Origin: Galerina marginata
Taxonomy: Eukaryota > Basidiomycota > Agaricomycetes > Agaricales > Galerinaceae
DNA: 64,000 bases
Direction of reading: 5' to 3'
Assembly (NCBI GenBank): GCA_023014335.1
Contig: JAECYW010000012.1
Span: 372,001 to 436,000 of the forward strand
The position numbers were made by a program, and so were the translations under genes. The notes under the pieces are model-generated. The model saw only the letters and a list, made by a program, of their open reading frames with translations. It made no database searches and was not told the DNA's origin. Positions 1-11,999 of the stretch are shown piece by piece (the stretch's first letter is position 1; every line of letters begins with the position of its first letter).

Positions 1-728
1 TGCCTGGTTGAGTTGTGGAAGCATCACACTCACGGGGGACATTTGAATATGGGCATAGCTCTTAAACGCGACTCCGCGTTAGCGATGATCATCTTACAAT
101 CTTTCCTAGTGTGGAGAGCGCAATCGTCGCCTAATGCACGCCATTGGACCCAAGCCGACTTCATATCCTTGATTTTTGAGTCGCCAGATTCGGCCCTTTC
201 CAACACCGCAAACTTCTCTATGTCTTCCTCGATGGTCTTTGAGGCGGTTTGATTAGGGGTAAGCGGCGCTACCGATTTGGGATGTAATGAGATGGTTCTG
301 TTGCAGACGCCATTGGTTTTGGCTTTTGCAAGGCGCGTCGCGAGCTTGATAGCAAGTGGGTCGGACTCGGATAGGTCGGAAGGCCTATGCATCGAGTCTT
401 GAGACGTAAGACGCGTCCATGCAACAGCGATGGTTGAGATGCACGCGGGATATCTGCCTAACTCGTACTGAACAGCACTCAGGTTTGAGGGATATTTTGG
501 CTCGTGAGGATTGATTTTTGTGGCCTTTAAATCAACCGATATCAGAAAATTTGTTGAGGAAAGGCGAACGAAATCAAATCACCTCCTGAAAGCACTTTTG
601 AGCCCTAGAAAAAACGGAGTAGGGTTTCCACACAGAAGATTCTGGCAAAAAAATGTTATGTATACTCACTGAAGGTAATTTCCTCCTTTATAGTAGGTAT
701 TTCCTTCCTGGTTAGCTATTTCTGCCAT
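1..728 (-). CDS. TPR-type protein, N-terminal part (runs off the window)
   Basis: Exons I can splice on the minus strand are 728-670, 604-583 and 524-34; a GTGAGT donor follows at 33, so the gene continues beyond the window start. Phases agree (59 nt, then 22 nt, then phase 2 onward). The protein opens with a tetratricopeptide-like pair of helices (MAEIANQEGNTYYKGG..., then NPHEPKYPSNLSAVQYELG, then an alanine-rich helix), the arrangement used in co-chaperone-type TPRs for protein binding. The rest of exon 3 is charged and has no motif I recognise. A frameshifted copy lies at about 13.65-14.52 kb with the same exon borders. Many Agaricomycete multigene proteins start with this TPR and continue into other domains, which cannot be seen here. 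The TPR call is fairly safe; overall function is unknown. Confidence 0.6.
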
Positions 729-734
729 CCGAAC

Positions 735-2047
735 TTCGGAAAATAGGGCCTCAAGGAGCAATTGAAATCAATAGAAATCAAGTAGGTGGAATGGTGCTTG
801 AGTGCAAATATTGCGTGGGCGTTTCAGTGCTTATGTAATGCTATATGTACTGCCAGACTCCATTGCCTAATTTTAATTTCTCGCCAATTTTTCGCCGTGT
901 TCGACGAACTCGAATGATCAAATGAACGTTGCGCTGAACCTCGTACCTGGTTATACTCAAGCCACCTCTCACACCTATTGCTAAATCGGGATTTCCCCAA
1001 CTTCCTGATGATTTCCGTCGGACGTCTTTGTCGGTCCCCGCCAACACGCCTGATCTGCATGCCAGTGTTGTGAGTGGCCACCACCAGCTCCCGTTCGGGT
1101 AAGTTTGGACCCACACCGTCTACGTCCCCGCGTACATCGCAGCGGACGCCCTTGTGTTTGACCTCCCCCCCCCCCCCCGGTTATTGAACCAGAATCCGTT
1201 GCTGGACTAAGCGTGCGTCCTTCGTTTTTATCAATTTTTTAAAAATGGGCTGATTTTGGTATGATACCTCCAACACACAATGTACTGGGCCGGACTATTT
1301 TGACGTGAGTCAAAACGTCTGGGCACGTCGTTTGGGTTTTGCTCTCTCATTTTGCCATCCCGTGTAACCCTCAATTATGAGAGCAAAATGCCGTAGCAAA
1401 ATCCAAGCGCCGTGACTCACCTTCACTGGCAAAATTTTCCCACCCACCTCAGTAGTGAACTTCAGACGACATGTATTCCTCCTCCAAATAAACCATTGAA
1501 CACTTATACTGGACCGGGACCCAGAGTCGGATGATGAGAACTCAGCCTCTCGCTGGATCCACCACTCTGTGCACTATGTCTATGAATTTTGATGCTGTTG
1601 CCGAGCGGACACGGCAATGTCAGGCGGAGGCTGGGACTGGGGCTGGGGCTGAGTGGACGGGGCTGGGGCTTTGGCTCCTGTTACTACTAATTGCGCACAT
1701 GAACCGTCTTTCCCCAAATTTTCTGACATTGGGATAGTTTGTATTTGCATTTAGGGCGTATACTTAGAGGACTCATTGGATTTTATAGTACATATACCCT
1801 TCTATAATTTACAATACGAACGTCGTGCACTTCTTATATGACATGGTTGCTAAAGTTGCTCATACACATTGCTATCAAATGTGCTCTCCCAGCTAGTGTC
1901 TTGACCAAGGAGCCTGGCAGTAAAGCAGATTAATGCTACAAAGAAACAAAGGGCCAGCTTATCGGAGGCAGTCCGAGGCATAATCAGCACTGTACGATCA
2001 ATCTGCTGGCCTTGTACATTTCGTAGCATTCTGGACTAGAAGGCATG
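735..2047. other. Intergenic, no gene recognised
   Basis: Only short unrelated frames are present. A run of about 14 cytosines lies near 1167-1180. A possible extra 3' exon of caspase gene A, about 63 codons ending in a hydrophobic stretch, could be read on the minus strand between about 2040 and 1850 if a GTAAGT in its last exon is used as a donor; I did not include it. Confidence 0.5.
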
Positions 2048-4171
2048 TTAAGCATGAGTGTTGTGACGCAACGTAACACTTACCGCTGTTTGAGCAAAGT
2101 GAGTCAGTTTTGTGTCTCGGCGGCGACGCCAGACTATCGGAAAAACAATGGTGCCCCAGGTATGTTTGGAAGGATATAATTCTGCAATAGTGGAGGCGTC
2201 TATCGGCCTGGTGCACACAAGTATCTTGAAGAATCCGAAGCTGATGTTCTGTCCATCTTTCAATGGGCAGTCGAGAGGCGAGCATCCCCCACAACCGTAA
2301 CCGATGGGGAGTGTTCCCCCGTCGCTTTTTAAAGGGGCGTCGAGAACGTAGGGCCCGGGGGAGGGAGTGTCGTAGACTGTGGCTTTAAAATTGTAGGAGA
2401 ATTAGAGATGCCCCAATAAAAGAGTGTTGGCGATTGCCGCGACTGACCAATACTGAGATTGCTGTTGTCGAAATAGAGAACGCTGGGGTATAAATCGCGA
2501 GAACCATTATTGGTCAACTTGATGCCGTATAGCGAATCCGGTTCTGCCATAAGTTCGATGACGTTGTGGTGGTATAAATTCTTGCCAACGGGCAACCAAT
2601 CCAACTGGTCGACATCTGGAAAAGGGGATTGGACAGCTTCCAATTTATAGAACTCGATTTGGATACTGCTGGTAATCGCAGGAGCCTGGTTGCTATGAAG
2701 GAGTTCCGAGTAGAAATTCGACGCATTCTTCAGAACTCGAGCTAATTGGTCGATGGGGGCGCGAATGCTGATCTGTGAGTCGAAACCATACTGGACAAAA
2801 TCCTTGTCCTGAACCCGTAGCACAGCTTCGTTGTTCCCAACAGCGACATCAAGAAGTGCTTGAGCGGGCGTGTCCACCAAAATTAGATCCGATTCTTTCT
2901 TGATATCTTCCACCAGGGTGGAACAAGAAACAAAATTGCCCTGTGCTTCAACAAAAATTGGAAGACGGTCCTTTCTTCCTGCTTTCGTCTGGATGACAAG
3001 CACATCGTCCAAGTCATGCATCCAGATAGAGACGTCGGAAAGGTACTTTGCAGTGGCAGTGAAGTTCGTCACCGCCTCCACAGTCAGATAACCAATGGGA
3101 TTTTTGACAGCCGAGTCTGTCTTTCGATCATGGACTGCAAATTCAGACTCGATAGAGACACCATGAACAGTGCCTAGAGGTAGAATAATCTGGTTCTGAA
3201 GAGCCGTGCTTCTAATTTCCACTGGAAATGGACCTGATTGAGGAACATCCATGCTGAATAGGAGTCTCCCCTGGTGTACGCCTTCGCATTGAGGATCTTG
3301 GCTGTAAGGCGGAATCCGGTTTGGTTAATTTTTCATTTCGACGTTGAATAAATGGCGCTCATACCCTTTGATTCGATCCATCTGTGTGAGAATTTCACAA
3401 TATCTTAGCTTGTGAGATGGCACTGTCCTGAATAATTTGAGAAGTGCAGCGGTAAAGTGTCCAGTGCCGTTGGATTCTCTAGCTTCTTGGTCGGCGCCAG
3501 CCGCAGCGAGAAGTATGTGCGTTGTCAGCGCCCCACGCATTATTTCGGAAGGCTTGAGCTTAGCTCTAGGATGCTCCTCCCAAATGTCTTTATCGAGATC
3601 GCCAGTGATATTTGACCCCAAATCTACAGACCGGACGCGACTGTCGGATAAACCTCTGGTCCCAGATGCAGCATGACAGCAATCAAATATCACTGTCTGC
3701 CGGTCGGTTAGATGGAACTGACGCAATGGATAACAGGCTGGAGCGTACGATGTTATCGCCTTTAAGTTCCGATATCTTCTCGAGCAAAGCGCTGATTGTA
3801 CGATCAGGTATACCGCCGATCTGCTTTGACTGGGTCATACAATAATCCTGTGGCACAATCATTTGAATCTTCCCGCCAGCGCTCCCTGCAACCCACTCTG
3901 CCGGAGATGCCATTTCACTACCGTGGCCAGCGTAATAAATGAAAATGGGATCGCCGCGTTGTATGCGTTTGTCTTCTTTAAGCTTGAGGAATCCATCAAT
4001 AATCCCGGAACGCGACGCTGACTTATCCAGTAAGACGTGGATCTGCGACTCTGGCACCTTGAGGTTGTTCCGAAGATAGTCTATGACCGAAGAAGCATCT
4101 GATACCGCATAACGAAGGAGTGGAATGTCTCGCAACTCGTAATTGTTAATTCCAATAATCAGGGCAAACAT
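2048..4171 (-). CDS. Caspase-like cysteine protease (C14), gene A
   Basis: Four exons: 4171-3749, 3696-3365, 3301-2448 and 2382-2048. Total 1944 nt, 647 aa, all phases consistent. Residues 1-about 240 form a caspase/metacaspase fold: LIIGINNY strand at the start, catalytic His in YYAGHGSE (H83), catalytic Cys in FDCCHAASG (C148, second Cys). The remaining roughly 390 residues are a region shared only with caspase genes B and C in this window. Its landmarks are YGIKLTN, DLYPSVLYFDNSNLSI and a late FGFFK block, and I know no named domain for it. Family members cleave after basic (metacaspase) or acidic (caspase) residues; the preference here cannot be read. No signal peptide or prodomain is visible, since the fold begins at the first Met. 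Likely cytosolic protease in cell-death or stress responses, by inference only. Confidence 0.85.
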
Positions 4172-5230
4172 GTTTGAAGTGTGTCTGTTGACAATCGTTA
4201 ATAAGTATTAGGTTAACCGCTACCCGAGTTATCAAAACGAGCCTTTGGGTCAAGCCTATGAAAGGTTCTTGCTCAATGTGAGAGCTCGTACGGGTGCGTT
4301 CTAGGTAGATCATTTTTGTTTGCCACTTGGACGGTGTGTTTGAAAAGCGCTTAGATGTGAGCGCAGAACCCATCCACCTTTCAGAGTGATGGTTGACGCC
4401 GGTTCAGACCAGTGGAACAGGGTGAGGAGTGGGATTGGGTGGGGCATTTTGGTTGCAGGCGACTATATAGTTCTAAATGAGTGCTCTTTCCTTGTGAGCA
4501 ACTGTGCAGGATTCCCGTGGCAAACATGGTTAGATAAAGATAAAACGAGGAGACGCACTTTGACGGCCCCCGGAATCAACGGCTATATGTTAAAAAGGGG
4601 TTGTTTCGGGTCTTCAAGACCCCGGAAAGTGATGCCCTCTAGCCTTGAGACATGATTTTTTTCGGGCGGCTATTTTAAGTACCATTCGTCCAGTTCGGAT
4701 CTGGAAATTTCGGCAGTTCGGCAGTTCCGAATTTCCTAAACGGTAGTTCACCGTCGGGTGCCTCTAGGACAACTAGGACAACGCTGAGGCTCTTCAAACG
4801 TTGGCGGGAATTGAGCTATTAACAAGTCGGGTCTATGTAGGGCGTCAAAGACTCTAAGAGGCGATGTTGGTAAATACTAGAGAATATGTAAACTACGCCG
4901 CGTCAAAAACCTCGCGAATGTGGAACTCATGTCAAGACGGCCTCTCGAGGTTGTGTATCTGAAGGCATCCACACCGGCGCAGCCCATTGTGGAGACCATT
5001 CCCCCGCACCTGCGCGAGCCCGCGACACGCCGCCGAGGACCAGTAGGCCATGTTGGTGGCAAAGAGGCGAGTAATGGATGGGACAACTTGCTGGGACGTC
5101 AGCGAGAGGCTGCTGTCTCGGTGCTGCCCCACAGTCGCATGGATGTTAGCTTCGGCATGAGGCGGGGAGGGCTGAGAGAGATATCCCACAAGCGAGAAGG
5201 CGAGGAGAAAGGGCTCCGGGGGGCAGTAGT
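4172..5230. other. Upstream region of caspase gene A; no gene seen
   Basis: No coding exon is supported. A short imperfect hairpin (GGAAATTTCGG facing CCGAATTTCC) sits near 4699-4735. One open frame on plus at 4920-5333 has no protein-like features and runs into the inverted repeat, so it is treated as chance. Confidence 0.4.
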
Positions 5231-5477
5231 GTTAGAAACCGTTGAGTTGACTTGGGAAAAGAAGCGATCGGGTGCGGGATTGAACCGCAGACCTCCTGCA
5301 ATATACGCCGGCTCTTTAACGGATCTTAGATAAGAAAGGGGGACGTGTTGGATATCAAATCCACTATCTTATCTAAGATCGGGCCTTTAGAGCGCCGGCG
5401 TATATTGCAGGAGGTCTGCGGTTCAATCCCGCACCCGATCGCTTATCTTTTCCAAGGTCAATTCAACGGTTTCTAAC
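5231..5477. repeat. Large inverted duplication carrying a tRNA-like sequence in each arm
   Basis: Left arm 5231-5334 and right arm 5368-5477 are reverse complements over about 100 bp with small indels, separated by a 33-bp spacer. Each arm holds the same tRNA-like 3' half followed by the same flank (ending GGTTTCTAAC on the right arm, GTTAGAAACC on the left), so the duplication covers the tRNA-like part and its flanks. Transcribed, it would fold into one very long hairpin. It may be a fold-back element or an inverted duplication of a tRNA-derived SINE. Confidence 0.75.
5377..5440 (+). pseudogene. tRNA-like sequence, D-arm shortened
   Basis: The ends pair as a perfect 7-bp acceptor stem (GATCGGG with CCCGATC). 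The T-arm is intact (TGCGG stem, TTCAATC loop, CCGCA), and GGTTCAATCCC is a good polymerase III B box. The element is only 64 nt. The 5' half, where the D-arm and A box belong, is about ten bases short, and the anticodon stem pairs imperfectly, so I cannot assign an amino acid. The mirrored copy on the minus strand (about 5330-5268) has lost the 5' acceptor pairing. Probably a tRNA-derived remnant rather than a working tRNA gene. Confidence 0.6.
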
Positions 5478-7690
5478 AAGGAAGGCTGCAGCTGCCTCCC
5501 TGTGCAGGAGTTGGAGGATTCTCGGCGGTGTTTGTTCGGGCGAAGTGTCACCTTCCGGGCGCTCCGCGTGGCGTAATTATAAGCGCCCGCATTTTGGACG
5601 AATTTTCGGCCCGCCGTTCGTTCCTCGCCGTCCTTTGCTCTGTTTTGGCTGTGCTCATCCCTCGACTACTCCTCGCAGCTTCTTCGACAGGATGGTTGTA
5701 CTGCAACTGAGGAGAACTGAAGGGGGATGTTGACTGAGGGTGAACGTTGGCAGTAGAAGCCCCGATCATTCGCCGAACTGGCGAAAATTCCAGGACCCAG
5801 ATACCTCACCTGCACCACGCTGACTGGCCGAAATTCAAAAAATTCGTCCACCATGTCCCAGTTCACACCCCCGGACGAATTGAGCGAAGATGGAAGCGCC
5901 AAGAAGAATGTGGAGGCGGAATGTAGAAAAGATGAGCAAAGGGGAAGCATCCATATACTGGCAAGTTTAAGGTCCACAAGCTGCGCGAGTCCAGAAAGTA
6001 CAATGGAAGGCGAAGCAATGCAGAAAGGGAAAACGAGCGCGGTGCCAGATGATCAGAAAGTCGGCTCGACGGGTTCACAGGTCGAATTGGACCTTGGACT
6101 TGGACTTGGACTCAAGGTTGGACCGGAATTTCAGCCCAATTGCACCAGGTTGTACCTTAACTTGCACCTTAGTGAGCCTGCTAATAGTAGTCTCGCCAGC
6201 CATCCGTTTTAGGCAATTGGCGAGCCAACGGCCTGAGAAAATCTCCCCATCATAAAATGATGGGACGGCCTCTACATGTGTACGAACTGCACCAGACGTT
6301 GTAGGCAGAGATTGCGCCATCACGAAGTAATCGGACGTAGTAAAACGGAGTAGAGCATCGATTACCGAAAACGGATGGCTTGCGAGACTAGCTAACAGTT
6401 GGACTTCACGTTGGACCGAGGCCAGAAGGGCGAATGGGAACGGATCAGATAAGGCTGCCCCTCACAAGGTCCACCAGGTCTACAACCTAGTCCATTCCCT
6501 CACTCCCACGCGATCCGACGCCCTTATTCGCTTTTTTTGGATATATGCACTATCCACAACATAAAAATAGGGCCGGGACTTTGTTCGGCTTGACTGGGTT
6601 ATGGGCACGAGTCGTGCGAGGGAGGAAATCTAGTGCCTGACTCACCATGGCATAACTCCTGTCGTGTTTCAAGAGGGCTTTCGTGTTCTCAAATAGTCCG
6701 TCGAGGACACATGGGTTGGGCTGGGTTGGGTTGGGTTAACTTGGGTAGTAACCGGCGGGGTCCCAATATAGTGAACAGCCGGCCCAAAAGCAGACCTGTG
6801 AACATGAGACGCGTACGTCGGAGCCATCCAAGGCTATCTCACCGTGGCGAGCATAGGACGCAGTGTTATTTATACAGGTTTTAACATTTTTCATTTTAGC
6901 ATGACCTCGGTACAGATGGGTGCACATATTCTGCACAGGCCTTAAACCCTTAAGGGTATGATAAACATAAGCACAAAACTCCGGTAACAGGGGCTTGCAG
7001 TTCAAGAATTCTGCTAAGCTCTCATAATCGTCTTCGCGGTGAAGCCTCCGCAGATGCTCCTGTGATAGTTGCGCACAATCAGTGCTCTTCGTTTTTGCAG
7101 CAGTATATGGAGGACGTGTCCCCCCTCAGCCCTGTCTGGCTGCCCAGCCTCCTGAGTCCTGACCTTGGGACAAACATGACCAAGAAGGGTGGTCATCCAG
7201 AACGCCGATATGATGGCGTGCATATATCTGTAAGTGGAGACATTAAAAACACTTAGAACTGTAGTTGTGTAGAGCGTGGAACTGCGTTGAATCGCGGTAA
7301 AAGAGTCACGATGAAGGAGATAATGAAGACGATCGGCCCTGCGGATCCGGGTATTAACTGTCACGGTGGCTGTGAATGTGAATGCCTAAATTTGGTACGG
7401 CCACATGGTCATCAGGAGATTGGGAAATAGTTTAATCCGACAGGCGCGCGGCGTCTGTCGCCGTTTTGAACGAGGCCTCCGCACCCTTTTCATCATCAAA
7501 ATGCGGTTAGTACCAGATCAGTCAAGCAACGATGTCACGAAGCTCGTGTAGCTCTTTTTCTGAGTTTACGGCGTGGCCTGCTTTCTCACTCACTCTCGTA
7601 CCCACTTGTCTCTCGTATTGCTACCCTAATCCTCTGCTCATTTCTTTCCCTGGCTCCAACCCCACTCCCCAGCCCCTACGCCCGCTCGCT
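5478..7690. other. Gene-poor region with repeat fragments
   Basis: About 2.2 kb without a convincing gene. Short frames overlap on both strands with no recognisable motif. It contains a small inverted repeat (6188-6390), a run of GGACTT-like hexamers near 6091-6115, and GGGTT-type short repeats near 6713-6745. Confidence 0.4.
6188..6390. repeat. Short inverted repeat, MITE-like remnant
   Basis: 6188-6217 and 6361-6390 are reverse complements at about 27 of 30 positions (core CAGCCATCCGTTTT / AAAACGGATGGC), spaced by about 143 bp. There is no coding capacity. The outer boundaries and target-site duplication are unclear, so it may be a decayed non-autonomous DNA transposon. Confidence 0.35.
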
Positions 7691-7734
7691 TCCCTTCCCT
7701 TCCCTTGCCGCTGTCCTTCATCACTCGCGATCCT

Positions 7735-8250
7735 GGCTTTGGATCAGCAATCGAGAAGGCTCTCGACGAATTCCTTCCCGCAGCGGTTGGCCACACCGAC
7801 AACAAACCACCGCAGCTTCATCCACTTTGTATTCGTCGGTGGGATATTGACTTGCAGGGTGTGCAAGTGTCCTCGACGGCGTCATGCGGGCAAACCAAGG
7901 TCGGTAACATTCTCTTTTGAAGCTTGAAAACTAGCTTACCTCGTTGATAGCACCTTCTTCTTGCCTTCTTCCTCTGCCTGCCGACGCTCAATGTCCGGCA
8001 ACCGCAGCCGGCGTCGGGTTGAAATGCTGGTTTGCAGACTTTTCAATAGGAACCAGTAGGGGAAACTAGGTAGAACTTCATACCTTCGTGGTCGCTTTAC
8101 TCTCCTTGTTTCCAGCCCACCCAAGCTCGGGACTTTGACACTTTAATGTCAACATCCAGCCTCTTGATGGATCTCGCTAGCTCGCACACCCACCACCACC
8201 TCCTCAACTCATGACTCACGAACCCTGCCTCCTACTCCTCTCAAGCCGCA
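7735..8250 (+). repeat. Degenerate repeated segment, copy 1
   Basis: Collinear with 12000-12500. Matching blocks are at about 7757-7905 and 8108-8235, spaced almost as in the other copy. The first block, read on plus, gives a peptide containing DIDLQGVQV and CGQTK that resembles the DIDLKGVRM / CGQTN peptide of copy 2, so it probably derives from a coding sequence. I do not recognise the parent gene. Confidence 0.45.
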
Positions 8251-8850
8251 GCATACTACGCAGGGGTCAGTCAGATAACAATCAAAGCACTGGCAAGAAA
8301 CTCCTTAGGTAACCGCAATCTGCGGAGGCAATGCTCGATTAGCCATCCGAGTTTTGAGGTCATTGTACATCCTGCTTGTCCGAGGGTCGTGGTTCACAAG
8401 TTCCACGCCATTGAAGTCTTTGTATTTTGTATGTGTCGTCGAAAGGAGTTTCCAAATACCTAGAGACGGACAGAAACAGACACGCGACGCATTGCATTGC
8501 ATGGCATCTGTCCCTCCCACATTACCCTACGTACAACATGCATGTAAAAGTAAAGTACGATATGCTATTGACCTTCTTGAGCCAGAAAACCGATGAAACG
8601 AGGACAACTAAGAGTCGTAAATTCTGTTACACCTGCGAACAGGATCGTCCTTGAATCGGTGAGATCTTGACCAAATCGGCCGATTTTTTCAACTCTACCT
8701 ACAGAATACGACAAATTATACCCGTCTACAAAATTTCAAGAAGATCGAAGAACAATTGAGACGTACAGAGGAAAAACAAAGCTGAATAAATTCCATCAGC
8801 GAACCGACAGTTTGGCTTTGTTTAGCCGCTGGTTCCACCCCAAGAGAAAG
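8251..8850. other. Intergenic before the Harbinger element
   Basis: No supported gene. Small overlapping frames only. The left ATT target duplication of the transposon is at 8851-8853. Confidence 0.4.
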
Positions 8851-8994
8851 ATTAGGGTAGTTCAAAGTTGGGTCGCCGTCGCATTCGCCGGCCGCCTTCT
8901 CGCATTTGATGGGATTATATAAGATAATTTTAACTTCCGCACTGTCACGCACTAAATATAGAGGATTTCTCGCTATATCGTTATCTTTTGCGCA

Positions 8995-10304
8995 ATGCCT
9001 CCCATCTCCGTCCACCAGGACTTGCTAAATCAATACCTAATATCCATGATAATGCGGGAAGTCCTTAGACCTGCAGATCAACAAAGGATCGAGCTCATGC
9101 GGGAGCAAAATGATCTTGATATCAACTCTATGCTTTCAATTCTCCTCACTCGTTATCCAAATGGACGGACAACTGTCCCAAAGTCAGGAAATATACATCT
9201 AGCTTGGGAATTTATGCAAAATCCTGCCCATCATGACCGCTTTATCAACATGCTCCGAGTTTCACCGCTTGTTTTCGAGACCATCCTCACTCTCATTGAA
9301 GAGCACCCCGTTTTCGCCAACAATTCCAACAATGCACAGACTCCAGTTGAACAACAATTGGCCGTGACCCTTTTCCGACTTGGTCGATATGGGAATGGGG
9401 CCTCCGTGGAGGATATCGCTCGAGAAGCTGGCTGTTCGGAGGGATCTGTGGAGAACTACACAGATCGATGTTTTGAGGCAATTGAATCACTTCACGACCT
9501 ATTTGTGCGACGGTTAACATCTGCGGAGAAGGAGGTGGAGAAAAAGTGGATGGATGAGCACCTGGGGTTTCGAGGAAAGTGGCGTGAGGGTTGGTTGATG
9601 TACGATGGAACAATTGTTGTCCTGTACAAAAAACCTGGGCTGAATGGAGACGCATATTATACAAGGAAAGGAAATTATGGTCTCAATGCACAGGTCTTGA
9701 TTCATCTTTCTTGCTTTAGTGATTTGCTTATCTGAATCCCAATTCACAGATTGGAAATGTTGCGTCAAATCTCCGGATTGTGGATTATTCACATGGTATG
9801 ACTGGCTCAGCTCACGATGCTACCGCGTTCGAGCACACCGCTGCTGCCAAGTATCCTGAATGGTTATTTGAAGGAGAGGAATTTGCGTGGGCAGACTCTG
9901 CCTATGCTGTCAACTCACGCACCATACCTGTTCACAAGCAGCCTGCATCCCTGGATCCCGCAAATTCCTTCTTCGATATGCTTGTTTCGCGGCTTCGTGT
10001 TCGATCAGAGCACTGTATGGGGGCCCTGAAGGGGCGTTTCCAATGTCTTCGAGGACTGCGTATCAACATAAACTCGAAAAAAGAACACCACTTGGCATGT
10101 CGTTGGATCACCATTGCAATCATCCTTCACAATCTTATTATTGATGTTGAGGGATCAAAATCGGGCGCGCGTTTTGCAGTGGACCATGGTCATGCCGAAG
10201 AACTTGAAGATCGTGGAGAGCAGGACGATCCCTTGGACGGAAATGATGTAGACGCAAAGCGACGGGAGCTCGTAGCTGAAGCATGGGCATTTAAAGATAT
10301 GTAG
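8995..10304 (+). CDS. Harbinger DDE transposase
   Basis: Two exons, 8995-9693 and 9750-10304, joined by a 56-bp GT..AG intron; 1254 nt, 417 aa. An N-terminal helix-turn-helix-like segment (VEDIAREAGCSEGSVENYT, about residues 138-156) precedes a DDE_Tnp_4 nuclease core. The acidic triad is visible: D204 in MYDGTIV, D282 in WADSAYAV, E320 in RSEHCMGALKGRF. The usual DYSHGMTGSAHDATAF block lies between the first two acids. It cuts and pastes the element by recognising the terminal repeats, together with the SANT-like partner encoded opposite. The start was chosen as the first ATG after the left repeat. Nothing is broken. Confidence 0.92.
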
Positions 10305-10426
10305 TTAATTAACTAAAGATATACTGGCAATAATGGCTCTATGGGTATCTACAAAATATAGAGGAAAGAATAAAGTAAAGAACAACATGGTATAAGATAC
10401 ACATTAATTAAAAGAATGCGCAGTTA

Positions 10427-11725
10427 CTAATCTGCATAAAAATCATCCCAGTCAGGAGAAACGTGGCGAACCTTCTGCCGCTTCGAAGCTGCATGCAGTT
10501 GACCACCTTCGAGTTCTTCCAACTTCTCATGATACTCCTCCTTGGTCCGAAGGCCAAGCTTGAACTCTTCGAGGAGATGAGCGCGCTTCTGAAGGAGAAT
10601 CTTTTCCTTCGCCTCATCATTCCATATTTTGCTATTTTTCCTATTAACGACAGGAGTAAGCCAACAGATTGCAAAGGATGAAGAAAAAGATACATACTCC
10701 TGAATTTCAATAAGAGTATCGAGAAGAGTGCGTTTCTGCGGCACCTTTTCAATATTCGCGCGAGCTTTTTCGACGGCTTCACGTGAGACGGTTGATGTCT
10801 TCGGAGCACGCTTTCTACCAGTATCTACTGTTGGAGTAGCAACATTGACAGTAGTTTGCGTAATGTTAGTCCCGAACGAACGAGCAGGGGTGGTAGGAGG
10901 CTCGGAGGCTGGCAACGCCCGCAATGGCGAGGTTGGTTGAGTTGGTTGGGATGCCTCAGCTGCGGCAGGGGACAACGCAGCCGCGGCGGGTGGTTCATCG
11001 TTTGGGGATTGATACCAGACTGCCTTTTGACCGCTTGGACCGACGCCCGTGGTAATAACAATGGGGGTAACGTTAGGACGAGCCGCATAGATCTTGTGGA
11101 GCCGGGGAAAAAACTTAAAGTCCTGTTCAATTTGTTCTGTTCGTTTTCATCATCAGTGTACATGCTTAAATATATCCTTAGCAAGAAGTCACGTACGCCA
11201 AAGGTTGACAGCCGCGGCAGGGGTTGAAGCATTCGGACCAGTCGCGGGTATATAGTATTCGAGCTCTTCGTCGCGGGACTGGGAAGAGCCGTCGTTTTCG
11301 TCGAGGCCGCCACCAGTCTGACGAAGGCGGCCAGCTTGCTTCCTGTACGACTTTGTCAAGCTTTTGGATAGTTAGTTTAGATCAATTGGGGAGGAGAAGG
11401 GATACTCACCGCTCGAGCTGGCCCTTCAACCTGTTTGCAATCGTGCCTGCATCAATTTCCGCCAGCTTGGGCAAGATGGCATGGCCAATGCGCTTGAACA
11501 CGGCGGTCTTGGAGTCTCCACTCGTGTTCTTGATGCTCAAATAGGTAAGACACCTGTCACTTACAAAATTACGACATGACACACCTCGTTGACCGTTTTT
11601 TTCCCGAAGAGAACCTTGTAGTTCTCGTCTTTCTCAAGCTCTGTGAGAAATGACCACACAAGCTTATCTTCGTCCTCGCTCCATGGGATGTCAGGAAGCT
11701 TGGGTTTGGGGGCTTTGGGAGCCAT
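10427..11725 (-). CDS. Harbinger accessory Myb/SANT-like protein
   Basis: Five exons: 11725-11585, 11528-11410, 11360-11197, 11136-10698 and 10640-10427; 1077 nt, 358 aa, phases consistent. The N-terminal 85 residues look like a trihelix/Myb-SANT DNA-binding fold (PWSEDEDKLVWSFLTEL ... TAVFKRIGHAI ... TIANRLKGQLERL). A proline/alanine-rich linker follows, then a basic helical C-terminus (EKILLQKRAHLLEEF, SKRQKVRHVSPDWDDF). In Harbinger elements the second protein binds the transposase and the repeats and brings the transposase into the nucleus. It converges with the transposase, the two stops being about 120 bp apart. Intron 1 has an unusual acceptor context (ATCAAG), so the exon 1/2 border is the least certain. 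Confidence 0.85.
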
Positions 11726-11999
11726 ATTACGCGTAGAACAAAGGATTGACGCGACGTAACTAAGTAAAGAGGGTGGAGGAAGGAGATGGGACGCGTCCGC
11801 AAGTGGGTTTGTTGATTACACGAACAGTCACACTGAAGGTCACGTCGGATGTTTAAAATATCCATTATATAATCCCATCAAATGCAAGAAGGCGGCCGGC
11901 GAATGCGACGGCGACCCAACTTTGAACTACCCTATTGCTCGCACCACAAGCAAGCTGGTGTTGTAAACCACATCTTCCTCGGCGAGTACGAAGCCCTCA

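Larger units (their letters stand above)
8854..11933. mobile_element. PIF/Harbinger DNA transposon, apparently complete
   Basis: Terminal inverted repeats at 8854-8922 and 11865-11933 (starting AGGGTAGTTC) match over 69 bp with one difference. The trinucleotide ATT flanks both ends (8851-8853 and 11934-11936), fitting the 3-bp target duplication of the superfamily. Inside are two divergent-type genes read toward each other: the DDE transposase on plus and a Myb/SANT-like partner on minus. This is the two-protein set that Harbinger elements need. Both reading frames are intact after splicing and the repeats are nearly identical, which suggests a recent insertion that may still be mobile. Confidence 0.9.

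Noticed and set aside
4920..5333. 137-codon open frame on plus
   Set aside because: No domain, overlaps an opposite frame and ends inside the inverted tRNA-like repeat.
5853..6212. 119-codon open frame on plus
   Set aside because: Ends in simple hexamer repeats (LDLGLGLGLK) and lies over an inverted repeat; no support as a gene.
6713..6745. GGGTT-type short repeats resembling telomere sequence
   Set aside because: The unit is irregular and only about 30 bp; it does not match the TTAGGG array expected in basidiomycetes.
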